Shown: positions 33,235-44,756 of the stretch, piece by piece
Layout of the letters: each line of letters starts with the position of its first letter
Position numbering within the stretch: the first letter of the stretch is position 1
Program-made: the position numbers and the translations under genes
The notes under the pieces: generated by a model
Told to the model about the DNA's origin: nothing
The model's input: only the letters and a program-made list of their open reading frames with translations
Databases searched by the model: none
Assembly (NCBI GenBank): GCA_026873275.1
Contig: JANTUC010000007.1
Span: 1,488,001 to 1,552,000 of the forward strand
Reading direction: 5' to 3'
Length of the DNA stretch: 64,000 bases
Source: Pseudopithomyces maydicus
Taxonomy: Eukaryota; Ascomycota; Dothideomycetes; Pleosporales; Didymosphaeriaceae

Positions 33235-34342
33235 CTACCCTCGGCTTGACTTGCTCCTGTTAGACGCGATAGAAGGCGGCGGTGAAGTCGGGGTCTTCAT
33301 CCCAGCTGGGCACCCCATTGACAGAGGCTCGGCAATTGACTGAATGCTGCCAATTCCTCCGCCCGGAATGTTGTTCCTCGCTCGCATTTTCGGGTTTTCG
33401 TACACGTAGCCCCGCTTCGATACCCCATTCACCTCGACCTGCTCCTGCTTTGCTAAGTTTGAGAATGGGCACTTCACTTCGTTGCCATCGTCGTCCTTCA
33501 TGGAGCTGAAGTCCGTGGCGGGGTCAAGCTTGGTGGCGCGTGTAGTGAGCTGATCGTATTCCTTGCCGTCTTTGACGTGCCACTTTGTGAAGAGATCCAT
33601 TTGAATCCAGAGAAGTTTGCCCCATGCTTTTACCAGCGGCGCTTTGTTGTGGGTGGATATGGAAGGCGAGAGGAGGATTGCTTCGGTCAAGGTATTCTGG
33701 ACGTAGCCGATAAGGAGAGAGAAGTGGATTACGTCAATTTCGAGAGGGCTGCGGCGAAGGTGACCCGCGTGCATAGCTCCAACCATATTCATATACTTCA
33801 CGCAAATGTTAGCATGTGCGCGACTCAAATGATAACTTGGCACACTTACTTCCCAGTAGGATGCTTTGGTAGGGTCTGAATTCATCCTGGTAAGATACCA
33901 CCGTACGAACTAGTCCATCAAATTAGTCCAAACGATTTGTGCTCGGTAGCGGCGTTCGGGAGGTACAAACCATGTTGCGATTTTGGATGTTCTTGCTATC
34001 TGGTCCGTAGAAGTCATCTTCATCCAAATACGTTTCCTCGGTAGTATTTCTGGTAAGCAATGCTTGTGCTGTTATGTCTTGCTTGAGAAGCTTGGTGAAG
34101 AAATGGTTGTCGGATAGTGTGGGTATCAAGGCCTTGATCTGTGGTTGGCAACTATTTAGAACTTTTATGTCCGCTGCGGGATGTTAGGATCAAGTCTAAT
34201 CGCATCGCTTTTCGTATGAGCGCTAACCTGGTCCAAATTCGAGAAAGGATTTTAGATACTCGAGACGTGCTTGTAGATCTTCATAGAGCTCACGCCGCTC
34301 TACGTGGGCCATGCCCACTGGTAGATTCGCAGTGCTATGCAT
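33235..34342 (-). CDS. Protoglobin-domain (globin-sensor) protein
   Basis: Four exons: 34342-34228, 34173-33971, 33909-33850 and 33795-33235, with introns of 54, 61 and 54 bp; the last is in frame and could be read through. The product is 312 aa. The N-terminus HVERRELYEDLQARLEYLKS followed by LEFGP and PADIKVL, then IKALIPTLSDNHFFTKLLKQ, matches the fungal Protoglobin (PF11563) family. YMNMVGAMHAGHLRR includes the expected heme-proximal His region, and VQNTLTEAIL is the final globin helix. The C-terminal 100 residues (from about TKWHVKDG) are polar and without a domain. A heme-based sensor or gas-binding role is known for archaeal and bacterial members; no fungal function is assumed here. 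Confidence 0.75.
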
Positions 34343-35569
34343 GGTGTATATCCTGAAAGAAAGTTTCAAATCTGGTTTTCAGTCCTTTGAAGTCGTAAGG
34401 CCTTGGCCGATATAGTCCAACAGTGAATCCAGGCAGACGAGCAAAGTTGAATATCCGCGGGGGCTGAAGAACTAGGTATGATATTGTTTGTTCTAGAAGT
34501 AGAGGACTATGCCTGTTTCAGTGAGCGGTCGCGTAAGAACCTGCATGAGATCCTGTCTCATGACAGGCATGGGCATCCATACTTTGATAATGTTTGCCGA
34601 TCGTCCGCCCAGGTCAATGACAGCGACCTAATCGGAGCCGAGCCGTCAAAAAAAGTACGGACAAGGACAAGGGATAATATTGATGTATGACTAGGTTAGG
34701 CATCCTTCGAAACGGCGTCGGAGCAATAAGTACATTCTCCCTTACACAAATCACAAACATAAGATTTGTTCTTGCTACTTCTAAAAGAAAGGTCATATCG
34801 CCGGGACTAGAGTGGTCACCAATGCTTGCGAGCCGGATCTTCTCCGATCCATGCTAGACTTTGGCGGGCTGATAAACCCCACCCGACCTCAGGAGATATT
34901 TACATGCTGGGAGAAGATTGTCGATGGTTTCCACGGTCGTCATGTGAAACGAAGGACCAAATTGCGGGTGAATGTTTGGGGTCGCCAAGGGTGGGTGTGG
35001 CACGCGCGAAGGAAGATTAGGTAAGAAGGGTCCGAAGCCGAACTTTTGGGATTTCATGGGCGCCGCGCAGGAGATAGGGGGTTGGTATTATTCCGGGCAT
35101 AACAAAGAGGGCTCGTTTTAGCGTACCGGACAGGGGACCCCAGTGCGGAGCGTGCATTTCTCAGGTTAGATCTCCACGAAACGACGACCTTCCCGTACAC
35201 GCGCTTGCGGAGGCAGCGGCGTGGTAAATTGTGGCCGTTGTGTCGGGTCTGAAGTGGCTCCAGCGGGGCGGGGATACTGCGAAAGTGAAGACTTGTCCAG
35301 TAAAATCCTCACATAAGCGCCGAAGGTAGGACCGCAGAAAGGAAAAGCATTGAATGCGTAGGGTGGCAATGACGTCGGGTACCATCTCCCCTATTGCTTG
35401 CAGATGACGCGCCTCTACGTGCGTTAGATTTTCGGATTTGCCGGTAGGCGAACACATTGTCTCCTTGCTGGCTTAGCAACCTGTGTCGTACGGCACTGCA
35501 CTCGCTAACAAAAGTCTTAACTGCCATACATACTGGCAGTTAATCATCCGAGACGCCATTCGCTTAACC
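34343..35569. other. Spacer, 1.2 kb
   Basis: No gene is supported. Short frames at 34478-34690 and 35161-35457 have no recognised features. The region serves as the protoglobin promoter and the 3' flank of the CorA-like gene. Confidence 0.3.
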
Positions 35570-37709
35570 TCAGATGTTTGACGTAGAAAGTGAATATATA
35601 TTGGTATAGCGACTACATAGATATCTCAAACAATGCATGCGCAACGAACTATAACAGACTCCGCTAGCATACCTAGTATCTTGTGTAGGAAAACAACCCA
35701 GAAGTAGACATGTACCGACAGAAACAGCGAAACGTGGCTGTTTGAGCTTTGAGCACATGACTCGCAGAAATGACTTGTGGTCGCGTCGCGCGAGCAGGAT
35801 GGTAAACTCCAGCAGATAAGTAGTCAAGGTGCAAATAAGCCTCAAAAGCAACAGGGAGTATCCATGGACTGTGGCATTAGCATCGTCAAATTCATCATCA
35901 ATCATAAAACCCTGTTCCTCGTCTCTCTCTTTTTCCTTAAACGGCTCCGTTTTCAAGTTGCGTTGCTTTCGCCACCACTTGCGAAACGGTACATCCCACT
36001 GCGCCGCATCGTTCAATGCTGAGTCCAGGATCCATGTCGTGATTACTGTCAGTGCAACCACACTTAGCGCACACACCCAATAAACCCAGAAGCTGCCTTT
36101 GTTAGGGGCGTAGTCGTCTTGCATGCTGAAAAGGCTTGACGTGTACGCGAGTGGCACGAACAACAATGCTAAGAGATTCAGTCGCTTCACGCGCTTCGCC
36201 TCCTCCAAATTCTGGCGGTTACCAGCGATGCTAGCCAAACCCGTCATAGACTGCATCAGAGTATCGGCCCGCTCTTTCAAAATTTTCAGTCGGAAATAGA
36301 TGTACTGGAAATCTTTCTGACAGTCTCGCCAATCTACACGCCGCGCACTATCTAGAGTCTCGATAGGGTACCCCAGACTAAGCAGCGTGTCTTCGATATC
36401 ATCACGGTAATTACCGCAACGACGCGAGATTGTCTGAAGAGATTTCCACTGTTCTTGCTCCTCTACCCAGGCTGTGGTTAAGCGTAACTCGAGCGAAGGC
36501 AGCATTGCTTTGATGTAGTCAACGAGTTGCAGATAGTGAGCCGCAACAATCTTCTTGACAAAGACAGAGGATGTAGAGGGGTTGGACCATTCCTCTGTCG
36601 TGAAGAGACCCGAGTTATGTTGGATATAATAGATCAGATCCCTTAGCATCGAGGCATGTGGATGCTTAGGTTTATCAGTAGCGATCAGGTGGGATGAAGT
36701 TGGTACGAAATCGACATATCCATTCTGGAACGGGCTGTTCATTAGCTGTTCGGATATTTTGAGGTCTGTGTAGCTGCGAGTATTCTTGTTGTACTCCTTT
36801 GGTTGAATGTTCAGTTCAGCAAGCTGCGGATCGCAGAGGATCACCACTATAAAAATAATGAGTAATTGCCAGCAGAAAGTAGATTGTGACGTACCATCCC
36901 AGCCACCATTTGGCGTTGTGCGACACCACCATGATATTTTTCTTCTGAGAATGCCAGTAGTGGAGTCTTCTTTATGTCTCGGCGGTGTCATACCCACATG
37001 GCGCATCGTTCGTTTACAGAAGTATGGCTTGTTTTCGATTGCCTTGTTGAACTGTCTTAGCTCACAGTATTGTAAGTGGAAGCTCTTCTCGGAGTCTAGG
37101 AGGGCCGGGTGCGGCAGCGCATCACTGACGGGCGTGAAGTCATTGCTCCACACGCAAGTTCTCTCCTGCCTCAGAAAGAACGACGGGTCCATCATAAAAT
37201 GGCCTCCCAATACTGAGACGTATTTTTTAGCAAGTCCTTCCATGATGTACACTCGTCGGAAACTATGATTGGCATCGTCACCGAATGTGATCTTGACATC
37301 TTGTAAATGTTCAGCCAGATCCTGGGGGCCTCGAAATTCACTCTTGCTGAACTTGGGGTTCTCCGCCGATGGTAAGTCGAGCAGCACAACCAAAGCATGG
37401 GTATCGGTCAAAGGATTCTTTGCATTGTTTGGATCTGGCTTTACAAGACCTGGATTAGAATCACTGAGGGCAGCAATGTATTCCTGGTAAGGTCCTGATA
37501 CAATAAGCAAGACTGTTCAAAAAGAAGGAGCCTTCAGGAATACCTTTCTCACACAGCCACGTGCCGATTTTATCTTTCTCGGAAAGAAGCTCGGAGGAGA
37601 CAGCAGTGCTTCTGGCATTCGGTCTTGTTTTATTCATCGCATTTTTTAAGAATCCGCGCTGCATTTTGTGCACGTGTGAAATGGCAATTCCTCGAGATTT
37701 TTCATACAC
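35570..37709 (-). CDS. CorA-like fungal membrane protein
   Basis: Three exons: 37709-37544, 37494-36895 and 36846-35570, with introns of 49 and 48 bp; the 48-bp intron is in frame and reads through without a stop. The product is 680 aa. A long soluble N-terminal part is followed by the CorA/ZntB-like stalk (DFQYIYFRLKILKERADTLM, LASIAGNRQNLEEAKRVKRL) and two membrane helices (LNLLALLFVPLAYTSSLF and VYWVCALSVVALTVITTWIL). The canonical GMN loop after the first helix is missing; SMQDDYAPNKGSFW stands there, as in many fungal CorA-like proteins not shown to carry magnesium. The segment after HGYSLLLLRL is unusual for the family, so the 3' end is uncertain. Confidence 0.7.
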
Positions 37710-40166
37710 AGCGAATCATCGGTTCGTACCCTTGCAAACGGGACCTTGCGATGCCTGTGATACGTCCCAGTCAATCGAACGTGGTCCGCCAAGTGTTCGT
37801 GGAAAACGGTGGGACGGCCCGGATGGCAGCAAGTCTGGGGTAGGATGAGATGGCAAGCACTCGGAGGGCTCGAGGCCCACAGCGACTTTTCAAGCGTATG
37901 CGGCTCTGCGGGGCGCAGTTGGGGGCTGGTTTCCTGCACCTGCTACATCGCCACGTTGTCCGTGCACTGTCTCGCGTCATTGAAAAATGCCTCGAATACG
38001 AGTTCGTTATCTTCTTGATAGGCACTGCATGCACGTCGTCAAGCGATTGCAGGAGGGCTGTGAGGAACGAAGGCGGTGAAAGGTGGCCTGCAACGCCGAC
38101 TGGTTGGAATTGATTGGAAACGCGACCACCGACATACTGCACATGTGCGTATAGACTGAGGCGAAGCAACTTCCGGTGATGATCATGCTTCAGATCATAG
38201 GTAACATTATATTTTGTTTAAACAATCTTTCAGTATCATGTGAGAAAAATTAGAATTCAATGCTTATGATATGGGATTTGCCTGACCATTTGCCATGCGA
38301 ACACTTGTGAAGCTAAAGCGAACTAGGACTGAAATACCGGGCCTTTCATGATCACGTGAGCGACTTCCATCATCCATGAAAACCCAGCTGGAGCCCCAAA
38401 GACATGATATCTGCGTCTCTTTTTGGTACGCCAGACTATCCAACAACATGTTTCGGTATTTTATTTTGGACAGAAAGGACCCCCAAGAAGCTGCTCAAAA
38501 GTATTTTGCCGCGAAACATGGCATGCTGCATAAAACAAGAAACGACTATCCTGAGAATGATATGTTTTTCTTGCGGAAAAACCAAAGAGGTGTGTCATAA
38601 AATATATTTCAGGGACATTAGCAGTGTGAATTTATGTCTCCAAGCCATGGCTACCCGAAAGTATAGCAAATATCCCATGTCACTTAATTGCCCAGCAAAA
38701 ATTGATCAGCCCAAACACTGCCTTCACTAGCAATCATCATTCTTAGTACCATCCAGTAGATAGTATTCGGTTATTCGATTATAGTCGTGAGGGCCTAAAC
38801 AGATCCTGCCGAGTCCAGCCAAAGGTAACCCAGACGCAACGGACCCATCAAAAACGAACACCAGAAGGATACACCAGGCATGAGCGCGTTGGCGTGAACA
38901 GTAGATAGCATCTACATAGAACCGCATGTTGTATTTGTGTGGAAACCTTTTAAGAAGAATGGAGCCGTGCCACAAGGTCCACACCTTGTAAGTAAAGCAG
39001 TGATGAACTCTCCATGATACAGGCGTCTGGGAACTTCTTTGGCATACTTGCTGTCCAAAAGTTCACCTGAATTCCATTATTTTGTTGAAGCGTTATTGAT
39101 GAAAACCGGGCTCTCTCCAGTACAATTCCATCGCGATGAGTCTGACGCCCAACACATGCCAACATTAGTGTCCAATTTAAAATCCCGAAAACACGACTGC
39201 ATCCGGGCAGAAGTTTACATTTTCTTCAAGTTGGACTTTTATGAGTTGGACTTTTATGAAGAAAGGACACATAATTTTGTGCTGAGTGTGTCTTGACTAA
39301 AGAAAAGATCGATCGTCCAATCCCATAGCTCATCTATCAGATCATTTCGGTCGCTCGGAAGAAGGTTCATGGCTCATCTTGTCCCCGAATTCTTGAACCA
39401 ACAGACATTACATCTAGTTATTTGAGTTTTAGATCCAAAGAGGCGACATCGAACTTTCCCTTCAAGAATTTTGAATCTGACCATCTGTCCTTCCAAGTCA
39501 TGAGAACGCGTTTGGGTAGTTTTCGATCGGCGTACTGCGCAGCACATGCCACTGCTGTAATGACTTTTTGGGGAACAGAAGAAACGCCTCTTGAAATGCG
39601 CTCGTTCCTTTTTAGACATTATCATGTCCGGTCCAATGTTCATGATGCGTGTCAGGCTTTTGGGGCCAGCGGAAAAGAACACATAGGGTAACCAGGTGGG
39701 ATTTTAAACACAAGAGCTCTGTGCCACATTACAAATATTTTCCGGTTGTTTTTAATCTCAGCTTCGTGAGTTGTGTGCATGCATATAATTGCTGTTAGGT
39801 GTTTTGTTGTCGAGGATAGCTGCTGACACAGAACATAAACGCTTTACACGTATCGTTTAGCAAGGCGAAGTACGGACCGCGCAATCTTCATGTCGTATTT
39901 TAGAGACACGGATTCCATGTCGATCATCCAGTATGTGCTTCGCGGTATGCCGAAGTGTGCGTTTCCATGTATTGAAGCGTCCGCAGGTCAGAGCCAGACA
40001 TTAGTCTCTTGTTGAATTTTTTTTAAAATAATAGGGACCATGGGTAGCGATCCAGAGCATGTTATTTTTTTCAAGGTTCTTTTGGAAAAGACCATGCGAT
40101 TTCACATGATTCAAGCTGAGCTTTTATGTGGAAAGAGGCAGTTCTCCCCCAACACACCATAGACTT

Positions 40167-40574
40167 GGATCCTTTGAAATTTAAAACAGCGGGCCAACAT
40201 TGTAAGTCGACTTTTTGGACGTTTTCGATGGACCCCAACAGGCGGACAACGACACAGTCCCCATTGAACTCTTTTCGGATTTGTTTTCTTTTCTGAAAAG
40301 GAAATAGCAAATGCCAATCCCCTCACGGCATAGAAACATGAATTTGACTTTTAAGCATTGTTTCTGGTCTCTGGGTCCTTCGAATTTCGAAACAGCGGGC
40401 CAACATAAGTCGACGTCTCAGAGGTTTTCGATAGATCCAAACGGGCGGACTACGACACAGTCCCCATTAAAGTTTTCTCTTATCTCTTTTATTTTTAAAA
40501 AAGAAATAGCAAATGCCCATGTATTCACGACACAGAAACATGAATGTATTTTTTAAGCGTTTTTTTGGTCTCTG
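40167..40574. repeat. Diverged tandem duplication, unit about 206 bp
   Basis: Copy 1 (40167-40372) and copy 2 (40373-about 40574) share blocks such as AACAGCGGGCCAACAT, CGACACAGTCCCCATT, GAAATAGCAAATGCC and AGAAACATGAAT in the same order. Identity is about 80% by eye. No coding frame is kept across both. Confidence 0.75.
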
Positions 40575-40684
40575 AGTAAAGAGCCAAGTCAGTGTGAAGA
40601 AAAAAGATTCCAAATCAAAGATTGAAGTTATATTTATAGATTTTTTTTTGGAATAGTCTACACGTGACAGACATCGTAATGCAA

Positions 40685-40709
40685 GTGCCCAGGTGCCCAG
40701 GTGCCCAGA
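40685..40709. repeat. Short GTGCCCAG tandem repeat
   Basis: GTGCCCAG occurs three times in a row in a non-coding stretch. Confidence 0.7.
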
Positions 40710-41151
40710 TGAGTAATTAAACTACCGGTGGATAGGTACCTAGGTAAGCCAGCCACATGTGGGAGGCGGGGAAGGGGTCGTGCTTCGTTTGTAGCAGAGT
40801 GGAGGTATTTTTGGGACCTGATTTATGGGGCGGTTGTAGCATGTACCTGCAGCTGTGATATGTGCTTCGTGGTGTTGCTTGGGTGGATCTAGAACGTTTG
40901 TACGGTTGTGTTGTAGCCGACACTATCCATGTCGTACTATCACACTATACGTTCACATGCATTGCACTTGAACAGTACTCAGGTTGATTTGTGATATTCA
41001 ATATTTCAATCAATACTCATATTCACTATTGATTATATGCACATCCATCCGCCTCATCCGCGCAAGTTATTGTGCTAATTTAGGAGCTCTGAAGCCCGGG
41101 ACTGTGGCCCAGGAGGTTTGCGTAAGCGTTAGATACAGTGTGGTACATCAA

Positions 41152-42285
41152 TCAACCTAAGCCTAGCAACCCGCTCTTTCTACCAATATTAGTTTTCCTG
41201 GGGTTTAGCTCGATGTTATGGATCGAGTTCCCAATTTTAGCCTTGACGCTCTCGAAGGGAGCTTGTGGGGATGCAACAAAGTCAGACACATGGACGTTTT
41301 GAGCAAGGTCAATCCATTCGGAAGCGGGTTCCTCCAGATTCCAAGCAATACTGACGTGGTAGTTCTGGGTACGGTCAATGGAGGACTCGGTCTGCTCTTC
41401 CGCGTCCGCGTTGGAAACGGTCTTCATCTTCCTCTTTTTGCTTGCGGCTTCGCTAGCACTGTTAGTCTCCATGGGCCCGTCACCTTTCCCGCCAACATAG
41501 AGGGGTGGATGACCGCATTTCTCGGCTGCGTCATTGCAGGCACAAAGAAGCCTGTTTAGCTCATCCTGTGCCGGCTTCTCGATGCCGAGAACAAGGAACC
41601 AGCGATTGCGGTCGTAGTTGGGCACCCACTTCAGGCCTGTGAAGCGGACATTGAAGGGTCGCACGGCTGCTCTACGAAGGGAAGAGGTGAGGGTGTCGAG
41701 GAACTTGTCCCGATGGTCGGTCTTGACTTGCAGTGTGCGCGACAGCGAGACATGCAGTGGGACCGGCGTGCCTAGCTCTGACAGGAGCGAAGGGTGGATC
41801 TCTGGGATCGGCAGCGGCTTGTCCAGGCGGCTGTTTGTGTCTGTTATGGTGTTGCGGACATGGTCTATGAGGCTGCTCAGCCTTTCCGATTCGGGCTGAG
41901 TAGGCAGCCCTCGGGCACGTTAGCTTACACACACCTGGGCACGGTCGGGGGTGTGTGGTGGTGGTCAAGATAGAGGGAGGGCCAAGAGAGACATACACTC
42001 CAGATAGACGTGGCTTGGCCAATTTCCTTCGATATGCGGGACCGCGCGTCGGCGGCCTCGGTGGAGACTGGGGTCGTCACTGGTGCTCGCACGTGCATTC
42101 GTGGAGTAGAGGTCGTGGAATGCAGCCGGAAGCGGCGGGAGCTTGGTGCTGCTGGGCTGGCGCGAGACGCTGCGCTTGCGCTTCAGGGCGCGGCCGGGGC
42201 TCGCAGCGGGTGGCTTTGGTGGCTCTGGAGGTGGTGCCTGGTCAGACTCGTCGTCCGAGGAGTACTGCACCAGGGCCAGGGACAT
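41152..42285 (-). CDS. USB1: U6 snRNA phosphodiesterase (Usb1)
   Basis: Two exons, 42285-41997 and 41909-41152 (87-bp intron); 348 aa. A 2H-phosphoesterase with both HxS motifs: VPLHVSLSRTLQVK and QNYHVSIAWNLEEP. GNWPSHVYLEW before the first and FNVRFTGLKWVPNYDRNRWF between them are Usb1 hallmarks. The enzyme trims the 3' end of U6 snRNA in the nucleus and leaves a 2',3'-cyclic phosphate, which stabilises U6 for splicing. The N-terminus is disordered and Pro/Ser/basic, and an acidic-basic insert (SKKRKMKTVSNADAEEQTES) precedes the second motif. The splice joining HVYLEW to LPTQPESERL is strongly supported by frame. Confidence 0.9.
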
Positions 42286-42725
42286 GGTCGTGTGGGCGAG
42301 GGTTGGGCTGCAGGGCCAGACTGATCCGCGGTGGCTAGGTCATGGACGCGCCAGAAAAATGGGGCCGCCGTGCAGCCAAAGCGCTCGTCCCGCCTCGCGA
42401 AAACCGGCAGCCGGCGGTAGTGACGTAGATGCATAGGGCGATGCGATGCCCAGATGGTGCTGCGAAGGCCGCGATCAGGACGCAGGGCACGACGACTGCT
42501 GCGGAAAGGATGACGCCGTTACGTATGTCGTTCCTGCCAAGAGCCCTGGTCGTCCGTTATCAGACCCGTCCGCTGCCTGCCGGATATAATCACCTTCACA
42601 TGCACCAGCTCTGCCCATTCACACATCCACCCACACGAGAGACGTTGTAAAAGCCTCTCGTTTCCTGCTCCTCCTATTGTCCACAGCATACCCGCCAGAC
42701 AGATCTACAGTCGCACAGAAATACC
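42286..42725. promoter_or_regulatory. Divergent promoter USB1 / Pal1
   Basis: The 440 bp separate two divergent housekeeping genes and are GC-rich. TATAAT near 42587 lies about 140 bp before the Pal1 start. Nothing else is recognised. Confidence 0.3.
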
Positions 42726-44020
42726 ATGGGAAGCGACAAAGGTTTCATCGAGGTAGGCCATCCCTGGTCCCACAGCCCTGCTCTCCCTCACTCACATTCC
42801 TCCCCCCAGGCCCAGCACTCGCTCATCGACCCGCTGATCGAGCCGGATCCCAGCGACGAAACAGGACTCAACAGCCACTTCTCGTCGACCTTTGCCCCGC
42901 GAAAGCAGCCTCTCACTCCACCGGACTCTGCCGGCTCCGACAAGTTCCCGAACGTGGACATCCGCCAACAGCACACTGGAAGCAGTGCCGAGACCAACCC
43001 CTTCATCCGCTCGCAGAACACCGGAAACACCGCCGCTTCTGTGGAGACCAACCCGTATCGCCGTTCCCGAGGCTCGTCCGTTTCCAAAGGTCCGTCAGTC
43101 CAGCATGGAGAGATCTCTCCCCGCAGCCCAAGGAGGTCTGACTACCCGTCTCCCCCTACTCCCCCAACCACCGCCGTGAATTCAGCGACCACCGAAAGGA
43201 GGCCTTTGGCGCCATCGGCGAAGGAGCAAGGCCCCGACGATCCAGCCAGCCCACCGGCAGCAACCCCATGAAAGGCTCAGGCCTCACCCGCGGCGGCTCC
43301 CTCCGCGAACGCTACCCCGGCGACCCAAGCACCCGGCCCCTGGACACCATCCGCAAAGAAACCAAATCCGCACACCGTGCCCACCACCTCAGGAAGAAGA
43401 ACTTCACCGGCGCCGACCTCATCGACCGTCTCGACAAGACGACCATCGGCGGCGCAGCATACCACCACGAGGGCCCCTACGACGCCGCAAACATCAGCCG
43501 CAACCTGGAATTCAAGCACAGCCCCATCGCCGCCGTCGCCGACTCCAACGAGGAAGCTCTGCGTGCCACACCGCGGGAGAACATCCTCGACGCAGTGCAG
43601 AAGCACCGTCCGCTCGAGGGCACCGCCACCGTGCCCCCAGGTATGACGGACCGCTTCGGCCGCACGTACGACTACAAAGAGGGCGCCGACCTCATGCGCG
43701 AGCCGGGCGCAGACTACAAGCGCTGGCCCGGCGTGCAGTACCACCCGGACGACCTCAAGGGCAAGGGCGAGCCCTCGTACACCATCGAGAAGGCCCTCAA
43801 GGACCACAAGCAGTACGGCGACGAGGGCACCGAGATGCAGACCCGTCGCCGTCGCAACATGAGCATGGGTGCTAACGAGGGTGCTGACACCCTCCCCGCT
43901 GAGTCCTTTGACGCCGGCGCCTCTAGCGGAGTGCGTCGCAGCAATACGACGGGGAAGAGCATGGGCAGCGCGCTCAAGAAGCGGTTTGGCAGCATCCGTA
44001 GGAAGAAGGCCGAGTCTTAG
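42726..44020 (+). CDS. PAL1: Pal1 cell-morphology protein, -1 break in a C run
   Basis: Exon 1 is nine codons (42726-42752), followed by a 57-bp in-frame intron (42753-42809), then exon 2 to 44020. The conserved Pal1 block covers the C-terminal half: FTGADLIDRLDKTTIGGAAY, GPYDAANISRN, ATPRENILDAVQKHRP and FGRTYDYKEGADL. Fission-yeast Pal1 works at the cell cortex in polarised growth and endocytic sites. The N-terminal 170 residues are Ser/Pro-rich with two ETNPF/ETNPY repeats (NPF-type endocytic adaptor motifs), and the C-terminus is basic (KRFGSIRRKK). At C4 43232-43235 one base is missing; with it the protein is 412 aa. Because this is a conserved gene, the break argues for sequence error rather than decay. 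Confidence 0.85.
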
Positions 44021-44756
44021 GAGGTTCGTGTCCCGCGCGTTTCGCGGTTTAGGAGTAAGAGCTTGGCGTATATCCCTGTGGCGCATGTGCCAGCTGCGCA
44101 TATTGGGGTGGGCCAGAAGGTTTACTGGGTGTGAGGTGTGGCGTTTGGAATTTAGGGGGAAGGGGGGATCGATATGGCGGGTGCAGAGACGCCGCGTCGT
44201 GTATGAGTATGATGGGAGACTGGGAGACTGACTGAGCACACATTGTGGAAAACTTTTCTTATGTTGGGATGGGAAATGATGGTGGTATTGTAGGATAATA
44301 ATGGATGAGTATGAGTATGAGTATGCGTATGAGTATGAGCACGCGTGTAAATTGATATAGATACTTGATGTTCGAGGACAAAAGTAACTGAACTGAACTG
44401 GACTGAAATATTCTCTAACAAGGCAATGCAAATGGGTTTCATGATTAAATCTGCTCTCCATGTCTTTTATCGACGTTTGCGATTCTGTAACATAGCTCTG
44501 CAGCAGTCCATATCCGTACCCATATCCATACCCATATCCATGCACTGCGTCACTGCTTTTCCAAACACTCAATATACACAAAGAAAAGGAGAATCCCCAA
44601 GCATCCCATTGCCTGAAGAAAGGAGACAAAAACGCCGAATCCGACCCGATTCCAAACGAGCCTCTCGATGCCGTAGCTGTTGTAAAGATCAAAAGAGAAG
44701 AATAAAAAATAGTCTCGCTGGTATAACAAATCAATCAATCACTTCATACTCCCCCG
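44021..44756. other. Convergent spacer with short microsatellites
   Basis: The 736 bp lie between convergent Pal1 and PEX13. A (TATGAG)n run is at 44305-44340 and a CCATATCCATAC-type run at about 44508-44541. No gene. Confidence 0.5.

Larger units (their letters stand above)
37710..41151. other. Gene-poor island, 3.4 kb
   Basis: No gene is supported on either strand. Open frames are short and have no family signature. The region is AT-rich from about 38,170 and holds several short repeats: a 15-bp tandem pair GTTGGACTTTTATGA at 39230-39259, the 206-bp duplication at 40167-40574 and an AGGTGCCC run near 40687. It may be the remains of mobile elements. Confidence 0.5.

Noticed and set aside
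43277..44734. 485-codon minus-strand frame opposite Pal1
   Set aside because: It is the antisense shadow of the GC-rich Pal1 exon; the Pal1 domain on the plus strand is conserved.
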